From NCBI GenBank assembly GCA_038120095.1, contig JAYOKZ010000008.1:1-64000 (forward strand): a DNA stretch of 64,000 bases, written 5' to 3'. Both the position numbers and the translations under genes were made by a program. The notes beneath the pieces are model-generated. The model was not told where the DNA came from and did not search any database. It worked only from the letters and a program-made list of their open reading frames with translations. This stretch comes from UBA2589 sp038120095 (lineage in GTDB: Bacteria > Gemmatimonadota > Gemmatimonadetes > Longimicrobiales > Gaopeijiaceae). Shown piece after piece: positions 45,840 to 54,262 of the stretch (its first letter is position 1; each line of letters starts with the position of its first letter).

Positions 45840-46373
45840 TCAGTGACCGGGAAAGGCGCAGAGTGCAAAGACCTCGCAGCCTCGTTGGCGTAGTCGATCC
45901 GCCCCACCGAGGTCCGGGAGATCGATCACGAAGCAGGCTTCAGGGACGTGCCCGCCCGCTCGTTCGATCAATTCCATCCCGGCGCTGGCGGTTCCGCCGG
46001 TGGCGATCAGGTCGTCGACCAGCAGCACGCGGGCGCCCGCTTGCACCGAGTCGGTGTGGACTTCCATTCGGTCAGTACCGTACTCGAGTTCGTAGTCGAT
46101 TCCGATGACGTCGCCGGGGAGCTTCCCCGCCTTGCGCAGCGGTACGAAGCCCACACCGAGTTCGTATGCGACCGCCGAGCCGAAGATGAAGCCTCGAGCC
46201 TCGATTCCTGCGACGACGTCGATCGAATGATCGATGTACCGTTGAGCGAGCAGGTCCACCGCCATCCGCAGCCCACGCGGATTCTCCAGTAACCCGGTTA
46301 CATCCCGGAACAGGATTCCCGGCTTTGGATAGTCGGGAATCGTGCGAATGAAGGAGGCGATCTCCGAGTTCAT
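45840..46373 (-). CDS. apt: Adenine phosphoribosyltransferase
   Basis: The 177-residue protein has the standard Apt length and motifs: IPDYPKPGILFRDVTGLLENP (N-terminal), VAGIEARGFIFGSAVAYELGVGFVPLRKAGKLPG and the PRPP site VLLVDDLIATGGTASAG. It makes AMP from adenine and PRPP in purine salvage. The start overlaps the upstream GNAT gene (ATGA at 46370-46373). Confidence 0.96.
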   Translation of the reverse strand: MNSEIASFIRTIPDYPKPGILFRDVTGLLENPRGLRMAVDLLAQRYIDHSIDVVAGIEARGFIFGSAVAYELGVGFVPLRKAGKLPGDVIGIDYELEYGTDRMEVHTDSVQAGARVLLVDDLIATGGTASAGMELIERAGGHVPEACFVIDLPDLGGADRLRQRGCEVFALCAFPGH

Positions 46374-46933
46374 TCTGTCGTCTCACTCAGTTGGAGCCGA
46401 TAGCGATGAGCTTCGAACGCTTCCGGGGTTCCATCGTCGATGCGTGTGGCTCCATCCGGTTCAAAGCCCAGGGATGCGTAGAAGGCACGGGCAGGTTCGT
46501 TGATCTCGAGGACCCACAGCACCAGCGCATCGAAGCCCAGAGATCGCGCTCTTTCCACGGCGACGTCGCACAGGATGGAACCGAGGCCACGGCGCCAGTG
46601 GTCCGGGGCGATGTAGAGGGTTGGCATCTCGGCAATCCGTGTGGATGGCAAGTCATCGTCGGTCGACCCGCGAACCGTCACAAACCCGAGGATCTCCTGT
46701 CCCTGCTGTGCGACGACGCAGTGAATGCCAGGATCGGCGAGCCAGCTCTCCCAACGCGCCACACGCTGGTCACGATCAGGCCCGGATGGTGGCCATTGGG
46801 CGACGTGCGAACGGTAGGCGGCTTCTCGTGACTGAGAATGCACGGACTCGATCGAAGCGGCGTCTTCGACGCCCGCGTCCCGAAGCCATTCGGCTGCCAC
46901 GGTGGCGCCTCGGAGAGTCGGCTTCGGATTCAT
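46370..46933 (-). CDS. GNAT-family N-acetyltransferase
   Basis: The 187-residue protein has a GNAT fold: EILGFVTVRG strand, EMPTLYIAPDHWRRGLGSILCDVAVERA (motif A with the acetyl-CoA site RRGLGS) and LGFDALVLWVLEINEPARAFYASLGFEPDG (motif B). The acetyl acceptor is unknown. ATG 46933 (MNPKPTLRG) is preferred to an upstream start at 46969. Translationally coupled to apt. Confidence 0.83.
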   Translation of the reverse strand: MNPKPTLRGATVAAEWLRDAGVEDAASIESVHSQSREAAYRSHVAQWPPSGPDRDQRVARWESWLADPGIHCVVAQQGQEILGFVTVRGSTDDDLPSTRIAEMPTLYIAPDHWRRGLGSILCDVAVERARSLGFDALVLWVLEINEPARAFYASLGFEPDGATRIDDGTPEAFEAHRYRLQLSETTE

Positions 46934-47012
46934 GGCGGAAACATGTGTTCCGACGGTCTTTCGGATCAAGCGAAAACCACGGGTGGTGGATCGACGCGCC
47001 CTGATCTGGGCG

Positions 47013-48182
47013 TCAGGCCCGCCAGAGTTCCCCGAAGAGTCGTGCCCAGTTCCCGCCGATGACCTTCTCGATACGGGCGTCGGAGTGCCCTCGCATCGAG
47101 AGCCCGTCGGCGATGAGCTCCATACGACGGTGCGAGTTCAGGTCCTCGACGGTGAACAGAATCTCGGGGTCTTCATTCGGTGCGGCGACCCCCCGCTGAA
47201 TGCGACCGGCCACGAACTCGCGGTGCCGTGACCAGTACTCGTCGGAACCATCGATCGGTGTCGTGGACAGATCGCTCCCGATCCCGACGTGATCCTCGCC
47301 GCAGACCTGGATCGCATGTTCGATATGGTTCAGCACGTCCTCGCGCATGGGTACCCGACCCGGGGTCAGGAACGGCATCAGGTAGATACCGACGACGCCG
47401 CCCCCATCCGCCATCGCCCTGAGTTCCGCGTCGTCCTTCGAGCGGGGATGTCGGGCGATCGCGGTGCACCCGCTGTGCGTGATGGCGACGGGGCGTGACG
47501 AGGCAGCGATACCATCGGCGGTTGTCTGCTGCCCGCAGTGGCTCAAGTCGACCATCATGCCGACTTCGTTCATACGCTCCACGACCTGATGACCGAAGCG
47601 TGTCAGCCCCCCGTTCGCCGGCTCGAGGCAACCGTCTCCCACGAGGTTGCGAACGTTATAGGTAAGCTGAGTCACCTTCACACCGAGGTGGAGGAAGGTC
47701 TCCACATTCGACACGTCCTGCTCGAACGGCGTGGTGTCCTGAAATCCGAGCACGATACCCAGTCGACGGGATCTCTTGGCGTCGTGGAGGTCCGCCAGCG
47801 TTCGTACCTGATGAAAGGCCTCCGGGAACCGCTCGATTCGATCGAGCCAGCCGGCAATGCGCTGGACGGTCGAGCGAAAGTCACTTCCGCTGCATGTCAG
47901 ATTCACTGCCGTGATCCCCGACTCCACCGCGAATCGAATCATGTCGGAGTCCAGCGGCGGGTTCAACGGGTAGTTGAAGTACCCGGGCGAAGCGAGAAAA
48001 TCCACGACGATCGCGTCGTCGTAGGGGAGCCACGAAGGCCGGGTGGCGTTTCCGTCAGCCCGCTGCGTTGCCTGGCCCATGCCATGGGCGTGGAATGCCT
48101 CGAGTGAGCTGTGCGGATCAGTCAGGGACAGGGCCGCCGCGGCTCCGAGGAACGAGCGACGGGAAAGTGAGTCTGGCTTCAT
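47013..48182 (-). CDS. Tat-exported M19 (membrane dipeptidase)-family protein with altered metal site
   Basis: The 389-residue protein starts with a Tat signal (SRRSFLGAAAAL, 7-18). It keeps the M19 motifs VDLSHCGQQT (H215), AITHSGC (H236) and GIGSDLST (D304). The N-terminal HxD that normally begins the metal site is absent (VVDFLASPGY at 59-68), and the bridging Glu of the EG motif is replaced in LGFQDTTPF. Thus only one metal may bind. It belongs to the M19-like subgroup that may have a different substrate. ATG 48182 is used; 187 bases divide it from the divergent transporter. Confidence 0.83.
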   Translation of the reverse strand: MKPDSLSRRSFLGAAAALSLTDPHSSLEAFHAHGMGQATQRADGNATRPSWLPYDDAIVVDFLASPGYFNYPLNPPLDSDMIRFAVESGITAVNLTCSGSDFRSTVQRIAGWLDRIERFPEAFHQVRTLADLHDAKRSRRLGIVLGFQDTTPFEQDVSNVETFLHLGVKVTQLTYNVRNLVGDGCLEPANGGLTRFGHQVVERMNEVGMMVDLSHCGQQTTADGIAASSRPVAITHSGCTAIARHPRSKDDAELRAMADGGGVVGIYLMPFLTPGRVPMREDVLNHIEHAIQVCGEDHVGIGSDLSTTPIDGSDEYWSRHREFVAGRIQRGVAAPNEDPEILFTVEDLNSHRRMELIADGLSMRGHSDARIEKVIGGNWARLFGELWRA

Positions 48183-48369
48183 GTCGGGGCCGAGGGCACG
48201 GGTGTGAACGCTTCTGGAAGGTAGGTGGCCTCCGCCCCGATCAGCCACATGAAGGTCCTCGCTTGCATGGGGTTGGCGTTGCCTCGACGTTGGTGCGGCT
48301 GACCGGTCTGCCGATGAATGAAGTCCGGTTGCAATGGTGTCAGGTACGTCGCCCTCAAACGTCTCGCCC

Positions 48370-49926
48370 ATGTCCCATCACTCAACACGACCCGATGGAG
48401 GACCGGCCCAGAGGATCGGTTTCTGGCTCGGGATCGCTGCGTTCGTGTTCCTGCTGATCGTGCCGGTCGATGCGACCAATGAGCCCGCAAGTAACCTGGC
48501 GGCGGTTGCGCTTCTGATGGCCATCTGGTGGGTGAGTGATGCGATCCCGTTGTTCGCGACTGCGATGCTGCCGCTCTTCCTCTATCCACTCCTTGGAATT
48601 CTGGGCGCGCGGGACACCGCCCCGATCTACTTCAACAGCACCATTGTTCTGTACATCGGCGGCTTCATGATTGCGCTGACGATGCAGAAGTGGAACCTGC
48701 ACAAGCGCATCGCCCTCGGTATCATCCATGCGGTCGGCGGCGGCCCCGCTCGAATCGTCCTGGGCTTCATGATCGCGGCGGGATTTCTCTCGATGTGGAT
48801 CTCGAATACCGCGACGGCCGTCATGATGGTTCCGATCGGCCTCGCGATCGTACTCAAGATCGAAGACTCGTTTGGTGTCGAGCGAAGCCATCCCTTCACC
48901 GTCTCACTCATGCTGGGCATCGCGTATGGTTGCTCCGTCGGTGGGTTGAGTACGCTCGTCGGGACTCCGCCCAATCTGTCGTTCGTGAGAATCTTCGAGA
49001 TCCTCTTCCCGGAAGCCCCTTCGATCGCCTTTGGTCAGTGGCTGATCATGGCGTTTCCGATCGGTGTCGTGATGATCGGGCTGGTGTGGTTCTGCCTCAC
49101 GAAAATCTTCTACAGGACACCTGAGGAGGTCACGGTTGATCATGACGTGATCGTGGAGGAGAAGCTCGCTCTTGGTCCGATCTCCTACGAGGAGCGTTGG
49201 GTCGCGGCCGTCTTTGCCACGACCGCCCTTCTCTGGGTGTTTCGTGCGGACTTGAACCTCGGATTCGTCTCGATTCCCGGCTGGTCGCGCCTGCTTGGAA
49301 CCCCGGGGATGATCGACGACGGCGCGGTGGCGATCGGTATGGCGTCCCTGCTCTTTCTGATCCCGACGCGTGACAAGTCCGGAGGCGCGTCGCGCATCAT
49401 GGGGCCGGATGTCGTACCTCAGTTACCGTGGGACATCGTCCTGCTCTTCGGTGGCGGATTCGCCCTGGCTGCGGGTCTCCAGCGCACCGGGCTCGCGCAG
49501 CTGGTCGGAGAGCAGTTCGAACTCATCGGATCGCTGCCCACATTCGCCATGATCGTCCTGGTCTGTCTCGGCATCACCTTCCTGACGGAGTTGACCAGCA
49601 ACCTGGCGACGACCGAAATGATCCTGCCGATCCTCGCGGCCGTCGCCGTCGCCACGGAGACACATCCGCTGATCCTCATGATTCCCGCCACCCTTTCTGC
49701 GTCGTGCGCGTTCATGATGCCCGTTGCGACACCGCCGAACGCGATCGTCTTCGGCAGTGGTCGGCTCTCCGTCGGCGAGATGGCTCGTGTCGGAGTCTTT
49801 CTGAATCTGATCGGAGCGCTCGTGATCAGCGTGATCGTGTTCACGATCGGAACCGTCGTATTCGAGATCGATCCGTCGGTGGTGCCGGATTGGGCTCGCT
49901 CGATTGCAACCGGGGTGGAGGGGTAG
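48370..49926 (+). CDS. DASS-family sodium:carboxylate symporter (SLC13-type)
   Basis: The 518-residue membrane protein has the two SNT sodium-site repeats, SMWISNTATAVMMVPIG and FLTELTSNLATTEMILPI, and the TPPN motifs GTPPNLSFV and VATPPNAIVFGSG. With about 11-12 helices it should import succinate, malate, citrate or sulfate-type anions with Na+. ATG 48370 (MSHHSTRPDG). It is followed nine bases on by thiolase. Confidence 0.92.
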   Translation: MSHHSTRPDGGPAQRIGFWLGIAAFVFLLIVPVDATNEPASNLAAVALLMAIWWVSDAIPLFATAMLPLFLYPLLGILGARDTAPIYFNSTIVLYIGGFMIALTMQKWNLHKRIALGIIHAVGGGPARIVLGFMIAAGFLSMWISNTATAVMMVPIGLAIVLKIEDSFGVERSHPFTVSLMLGIAYGCSVGGLSTLVGTPPNLSFVRIFEILFPEAPSIAFGQWLIMAFPIGVVMIGLVWFCLTKIFYRTPEEVTVDHDVIVEEKLALGPISYEERWVAAVFATTALLWVFRADLNLGFVSIPGWSRLLGTPGMIDDGAVAIGMASLLFLIPTRDKSGGASRIMGPDVVPQLPWDIVLLFGGGFALAAGLQRTGLAQLVGEQFELIGSLPTFAMIVLVCLGITFLTELTSNLATTEMILPILAAVAVATETHPLILMIPATLSASCAFMMPVATPPNAIVFGSGRLSVGEMARVGVFLNLIGALVISVIVFTIGTVVFEIDPSVVPDWARSIATGVEG

Positions 49927-49934
49927 TCGGGGCC

Positions 49935-51209
49935 ATGAAGACGGCGATCCTCGCCGGAAGCCGCACCCCGTTCGCCCGTTCGAGTTCGGCATTTGCGGAC
50001 CTTTCTGCGATCGAACTCGGCAAGATCGCCGTCAGGGATGCCCTCGCCCGCAGCGGACTTTCGGCAGACCGTGTGGACCATCTGGTGTACGGCACGGTCG
50101 TCCATGATGCTCAGGCGCCGAATCTTGCCCGTGAAGTAGGGTTGGCGGTTCTGCCACCGAGGGTTCCCGCCGTCACGGTGTCACGCGCGTGCACGTCGGC
50201 GAACCAGGCGATCACTGACTCTGCGCAGATGATCGAGGTCGGTCAGGCAGATGTCGTCATCGCCGGAGGTGCGGAGTCCCTTTCCCGGATCCCGATCACG
50301 GTAAGCGAGCGGCTCGCGAAAAGTCTGGTCAGGGCGGCAAAGGGCAGGTCTGTCGGCCAACGGCTTGCACCGTTCCGCGGAATCCGTCCCCGGGACCTTG
50401 TGCCTGTGACGCCTGCCATCGCTGAGCCGAGTACGGGCGAGTCGATGGGTGAGTCGGCCGAGCGGATGGCCAAGGAGAACGGCATCTCCCGCGAGGATCA
50501 GGACGCCTGGTCGCTCCGTTCGCATCAGCTGGCGGCGGCTGGAACGGCGGACGGGCGCCTGACAGCGGAGGTCGCGGCGGTCTATGTGCCACCCGGCTAT
50601 GGAACGGTCGTCACGACTGACAACGGCATTCGAACGGATACGTCCGCTGAGCGGCTCGCAATGCTTCGGCCGGTGTTCGACCGCCGCTACGGTTCCGTTA
50701 CGGCCGGTAACGCCTCACCCCTGACCGATGGAGCGTCTGCGGTCGTTCTGGTGAATGGGGAGAAGGCGATCGCGGAGGGTCTGGAGCCTCTCGGCTGGAT
50801 CCGTAGCTGGGCATGGACGGCCATCGATCCGGCCGGGCAGCTCTTGCAGGGACCTGCCTACGCCGCCCCGATCGCCCTGGACCGAGCAGGTCTGACGATG
50901 GCCGACATCGGCTTGATGGAGATGCACGAAGCCTTTGCTGCGCAGGTCCTCTCGAATCTTCAGGCGCTATCGTCCCGCTCGTTTGCGGAAACGGAGCTTG
51001 GCCGAACGCAGCCCGTGGGTCATCCAGACCCCGACCGAATCAATGTGATGGGTGGCTCGATCGCCATTGGCCATCCGTTCGGTGCAACGGGAGGTCGGAT
51101 TACGATGACGCTCCTCAACGAGATGGCCCGCCGCGACGTCGAGTTCGGGCTGGTCACCGTCTGCGCGGCAGGTGGCATGGGGTTCGCCATGGTCCTCGAA
51201 CGACGCTGA
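49935..51209 (+). CDS. Thiolase (acetyl-CoA C-acyltransferase, FadI-like)
   Basis: The 424-residue protein has the acyl-accepting Cys86 in SRACTSANQAI, the catalytic His in MEMHEAFAAQ and the second Cys in VTVCAAGGMGFAM, plus NVMGGSIAIGHPFGATGGR. Length and N-terminus (TAILAGSRTPFAR) resemble FadI-type beta-oxidation thiolases. It cleaves 3-oxoacyl-CoA or condenses acetyl-CoA. The upstream dicarboxylate transporter is close enough to share an mRNA. Confidence 0.92.
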   Translation: MKTAILAGSRTPFARSSSAFADLSAIELGKIAVRDALARSGLSADRVDHLVYGTVVHDAQAPNLAREVGLAVLPPRVPAVTVSRACTSANQAITDSAQMIEVGQADVVIAGGAESLSRIPITVSERLAKSLVRAAKGRSVGQRLAPFRGIRPRDLVPVTPAIAEPSTGESMGESAERMAKENGISREDQDAWSLRSHQLAAAGTADGRLTAEVAAVYVPPGYGTVVTTDNGIRTDTSAERLAMLRPVFDRRYGSVTAGNASPLTDGASAVVLVNGEKAIAEGLEPLGWIRSWAWTAIDPAGQLLQGPAYAAPIALDRAGLTMADIGLMEMHEAFAAQVLSNLQALSSRSFAETELGRTQPVGHPDPDRINVMGGSIAIGHPFGATGGRITMTLLNEMARRDVEFGLVTVCAAGGMGFAMVLERR

Positions 51210-51238
51210 AGCCGGCCGTCGGCGAGCGGCCTGGCTTC
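51208..51238 (+). terminator. Possible bidirectional terminator hairpin
   Basis: gaagccggcc (51208-51217) pairs with ggcctggcttc (51228-51238) with one bulge, across the stop of the thiolase gene and before the convergent thioesterase gene. There is no clear T-run, so it is a weak candidate. Confidence 0.3.
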
Positions 51239-51251
51239 TCAGGCTTGTGAC

Positions 51252-51743
51252 CTAATCCCGCAACTCTTGGTCCAGGGCTTCGCGGACTTCCCGGCGACGT
51301 TGTCCCTCGCGCGCTCGCCGGGCGTCGTCCGGGTCGGTCAGGTCGAGCTGCGGGACCGGACAGGGCCTATGGTCCGGGTCGATCGCCACGAACGTCAGCA
51401 GGCAGGTGTTGGTGTGCCGCTTTTCTCCACTCAGCAGATTTTCTGCCACGACACGCACGCCCACCTCCATGGATGTGCGCCCCACGAAGTTTACGCGTGC
51501 AGTGCACGTGACGAGCTCGCCTGTATAGATCGGCTCGACGAAATCCACCCGGTCGATGGACACGGTGACGCAAGGGCCTCCCGCGTGCCGCATGGCGGAA
51601 ACGGCAGCTGCGCGGTCCACCATGGACAGAAGCTCGCCTCCGAAGACATGCCCGAGGTTGTTTACCTGGTGCGGCATCATGAGCTCCGAGACCACTGCGA
51701 CGGACTCGGCCGGGACTCGCGGGATTTCGTGTCGATTAGTCAT
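51252..51743 (-). CDS. Acyl-CoA thioesterase (hotdog fold, YciA/ACOT-like)
   Basis: The 163-residue protein has the hotdog signature VVSELMMPHQVNNLGHVFGGELLSMVDRAAAVSAM, then VTVSIDRVDFVEPIYTGELVTCTARVNFVGRTSMEVGVRV and a C-terminal arginine-rich tail. It hydrolyses acyl-CoA to free acid and CoA. The ATG at 51741-51743 is preferred; 19 more residues are possible. It converges with the thiolase, but the two may serve one acyl-CoA pool. Confidence 0.88.
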   Translation of the reverse strand: MTNRHEIPRVPAESVAVVSELMMPHQVNNLGHVFGGELLSMVDRAAAVSAMRHAGGPCVTVSIDRVDFVEPIYTGELVTCTARVNFVGRTSMEVGVRVVAENLLSGEKRHTNTCLLTFVAIDPDHRPCPVPQLDLTDPDDARRAREGQRRREVREALDQELRD

Positions 51744-51898
51744 ATGAACGTCTACCCCAGCGAGACACCTTGGCTCCTTTGGCGCGAGTCCAGGAGGCAA
51801 GGTCGGTCGTCAACGAGAATGCAACACGACGACGTGTCCCGTCTTCTTCGAAGTATTGCAATTGTGTCGATCGCTGCATGGCGACTGAAAAGGAGTGG

Positions 51899-52411
51899 AT
51901 GCAGATGATGTGGACGAATTCGATTCGCCGAACGTGGGTGATTGTGATGTTCACTGCGTCGGCTTCCCTGGCCGCGGGGCCGTCGTCCGCAGCGGGTCAG
52001 GATCGAGTTGACCCTCGATCTGCGATCGATGCCCTGTTCGAAGGAATGCGACAGGCCGATGCGCGTCGGGTCCGATCCGTTCTTGCTCCCGATGCTCGAT
52101 TTGCGCTGCTCGACGGGCGGGAGGGCGCAGGAAGCGTACGTGTACAGTCGGTCGATGCGTGGGTGGACGCGATCAGTACATCGGGTGGAGGCTGGGACGA
52201 GCAGACCTACGACGTCGAAGTGAAGGTCGACGGTGCGATGGCGTCGATCTGGGCTCCCTACACCTTTTACCTGAACGGCGCGATCTCGCACTGTGGTGTC
52301 AACTCGATCGAGCTCCTGCATGATGCCGAGGGCTGGAAGATCACTCAGATCTCTGACACGCGCACAAGAGAGGAATGCCCCGACCCCCTTGGAGCGACGG
52401 CCGGGTGGTGA
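51899..52411 (+). CDS. Exported SnoaL/NTF2-like protein
   Basis: The 170-residue protein has a signal peptide (to about residue 34) and one SnoaL-like domain with the patterns DPRSAIDALFEGMRQADARRVRSVLAPDARFALL and ISHCGVNSIELLHDAEGWKITQISDTR. NTF2-like folds either bind small hydrophobic molecules or act as lipocalin-like isomerases. AAAGGAG is near ATG 51899; 51905 and 51908 are in the same frame. It converges with the alpha/beta hydrolase gene. Confidence 0.78.
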   Translation: MQMMWTNSIRRTWVIVMFTASASLAAGPSSAAGQDRVDPRSAIDALFEGMRQADARRVRSVLAPDARFALLDGREGAGSVRVQSVDAWVDAISTSGGGWDEQTYDVEVKVDGAMASIWAPYTFYLNGAISHCGVNSIELLHDAEGWKITQISDTRTREECPDPLGATAGW

Positions 52412-52417
52412 CAGGTC

Positions 52418-53266
52418 CTAGACGTCTTCGAGGAATTCGAAAATGAACCGCAGCGTCAGGGGATCCTCGAGCACATCAGTGTGCTCGCGATCAGGGATGA
52501 GTCGATAGTCCACGTCCGCAGCGTCGGCCAGTCGTTCAGAATGATCGCGCCCAACGCGCGCGTCGTGTTCCGGATGGATCAGAAGAAGTGGGATGTCCAG
52601 CTCGCGAATGCGCCGACTCGGTGTCAGCGGGCGGAACGTGCCTCCGAGGTGGCGCCACCAGAATGGTCGAAAAACGTTCACGATCAGGTGTCCCGGCAGC
52701 CCGTGATCCACGAGGTATTCGGCGGTGATCCGCACGATATCGGATGGTGCCGCCACGAGAACGAGACCATCGATCGGAGCTCCCTCTGCAGCGGCGAGGA
52801 TGCCCGCTGAGCCACCCATGGAGTGCCCGACGACGACGAGTTGGCGGTCAGGGAAGCGGGTGGCGGCATATCGGGCGACGGCGATCAGGTCGTCCCGGAA
52901 GTCTCGAATCGAGACATAGCGTTCCGGAGCGTTCATGCCGTGCCCACGCGCATCGAAGAGAAGCACGTCCTGACCGCTTTCGGCCAGCGGTTTTGCGAGG
53001 GCGAGCACAGTCGAGTGGTTCGCGCTCCAGCCGTGAGCCACGAGGACGAGAGGCTCGAACGGCTGGGCCTCAGGGGGCTGAATCAACCAGCCTGCCAGCT
53101 CGCGGTCACCCGATGGGATACGAAGGTCTTCGTAGTCGAGGCCCAGCCCCGCTACGGTCGGTTCGACAGGACGGGGTTCTGGCTGGATGATCCGAGTCGA
53201 GAGATAGTCGAGGCCGAGGATCGTCAGTAGGGTCGTTCCAACCAGAATCCCGACGGCAAGACTCAA
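52418..53266 (-). CDS. Membrane-anchored alpha/beta hydrolase
   Basis: The 282-residue protein begins with a signal-anchor helix (SLAVGILVGTTLLTILGLDYL, 2-21), placing the catalytic domain outside the membrane. Motifs are oxyanion VLVAHGWSANHS (about 74-85), nucleophile VVGHSMGGSAG (S149), LIHPEHDARVG and DREHTDV for Asp and His. It is an esterase or acylase of unknown specificity. TTG at 53264-53266 overlaps the preceding FAD-subunit stop (TTGA), preceded by ggagcaggtgg. The fifth gene of the molybdenum-hydroxylase operon. Confidence 0.82.
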   Translation of the reverse strand: MSLAVGILVGTTLLTILGLDYLSTRIIQPEPRPVEPTVAGLGLDYEDLRIPSGDRELAGWLIQPPEAQPFEPLVLVAHGWSANHSTVLALAKPLAESGQDVLLFDARGHGMNAPERYVSIRDFRDDLIAVARYAATRFPDRQLVVVGHSMGGSAGILAAAEGAPIDGLVLVAAPSDIVRITAEYLVDHGLPGHLIVNVFRPFWWRHLGGTFRPLTPSRRIRELDIPLLLIHPEHDARVGRDHSERLADAADVDYRLIPDREHTDVLEDPLTLRFIFEFLEDV

Positions 53267-54261
53267 GCGTCGGCCACCTGCTCCAGAGCTCGCTTCACGA
53301 ATACGGGTACCATCGCTCGCCGCCAATCCGGATCGACGATGATGTTTTCGAGAGGATGGCACTGGCGGTGGGCTCGCGCTGCCAACTCGTCGACGAGCTC
53401 GGTTTCGAGGGCCCGCCCCTGAGCGACCTCCTCCCACTTCGACAGGGCCCGCGGTCGGGAGCCGAGGCCCGTTACGACGCCGGACAATGACTGAACGACG
53501 CCCCCACCGTCCAGCTCGGCGGCGACGGCAACGGTGAGCAGGGGGAAATCAATCGATTTCCTCTGACGGAGCTTCACGTATGCTTGCCGCCGTTTTGCTG
53601 CGGCGAGCGGAATACGAATCTCCGTGAGGATCTCGTCTGGTTCCCTTCGCGTGTTCGCGATCCCGTCGGCGACGAAGAAATCCTCTACTGAAACCTCTCG
53701 GGTTCCGTTCGGACCCACGAGAACGACCCGTGCATCCAGGGTCATGAGCACGGGCGGCGTGTCCGCGGAGTGGGCCGCGACGCACTTTCTCCCCGTTCGG
53801 GTAACGTGACACACGTCACCGTCCTTCTTGAGGCAGAAACCCAGAGACTCGCGCCAGAAGTGAGTCTGGTTGTAGTAGGTACACCTCGTGTCGAGGCAGA
53901 CGTTTCCTCCGATCGTCCCTGAGTTGCGCAGCTGAGGCCCGGCGATGTGGGCGGCTGCCTCAGCGAGGCCGGGAAAAAGTTCTCTCACCCGAGGGTTGCC
54001 GGCCACGGAGGCAAGGGTTTCAGCTGCTCCGAGTCGCAGCGTGTCTCCCGCGTCGGTCGAGACCTCGTCGATGCCGCGAAGCGTATCGATTCGCTTCAGA
54101 GCGATCAGGTGCTCGGGCTCGAACAGGCGATGCTTCATGTTCGGGATCAGGTCGGTCCCGCCTGAGACGAACATGGCATCCGTGCCGTACTTCACTTTCA
54201 GGGCCACGGCATCGGCTACGGAATTCGGCCGGTGATACTGGTAGGGAGGCAGGCGCAACAT
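53263..54261 (-). CDS. Molybdenum hydroxylase FAD subunit, 4-hydroxybenzoyl-CoA reductase beta-like
   Basis: The 332-residue FAD-binding subunit has GGTDLIPNMKHR and AGPQLRNSGTIGGNVCLDTRC. It has the extra loop with cysteines at 122, 127, 143, 151 and 160 (CLDTRCTYYNQ ... GFCLKKDGDVCH). This loop holds an additional [4Fe-4S] cluster in 4-hydroxybenzoyl-CoA reductase (HcrB) and is absent from xanthine-dehydrogenase-type subunits. ATG 54261 lies one base after the DUF1460 stop. Together with the other two subunits it should reduce or hydroxylate an aromatic or N-heterocyclic compound. Confidence 0.9.
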   Translation of the reverse strand: MLRLPPYQYHRPNSVADAVALKVKYGTDAMFVSGGTDLIPNMKHRLFEPEHLIALKRIDTLRGIDEVSTDAGDTLRLGAAETLASVAGNPRVRELFPGLAEAAAHIAGPQLRNSGTIGGNVCLDTRCTYYNQTHFWRESLGFCLKKDGDVCHVTRTGRKCVAAHSADTPPVLMTLDARVVLVGPNGTREVSVEDFFVADGIANTRREPDEILTEIRIPLAAAKRRQAYVKLRQRKSIDFPLLTVAVAAELDGGGVVQSLSGVVTGLGSRPRALSKWEEVAQGRALETELVDELAARAHRQCHPLENIIVDPDWRRAMVPVFVKRALEQVADA

Positions 54262-54262
54262 A

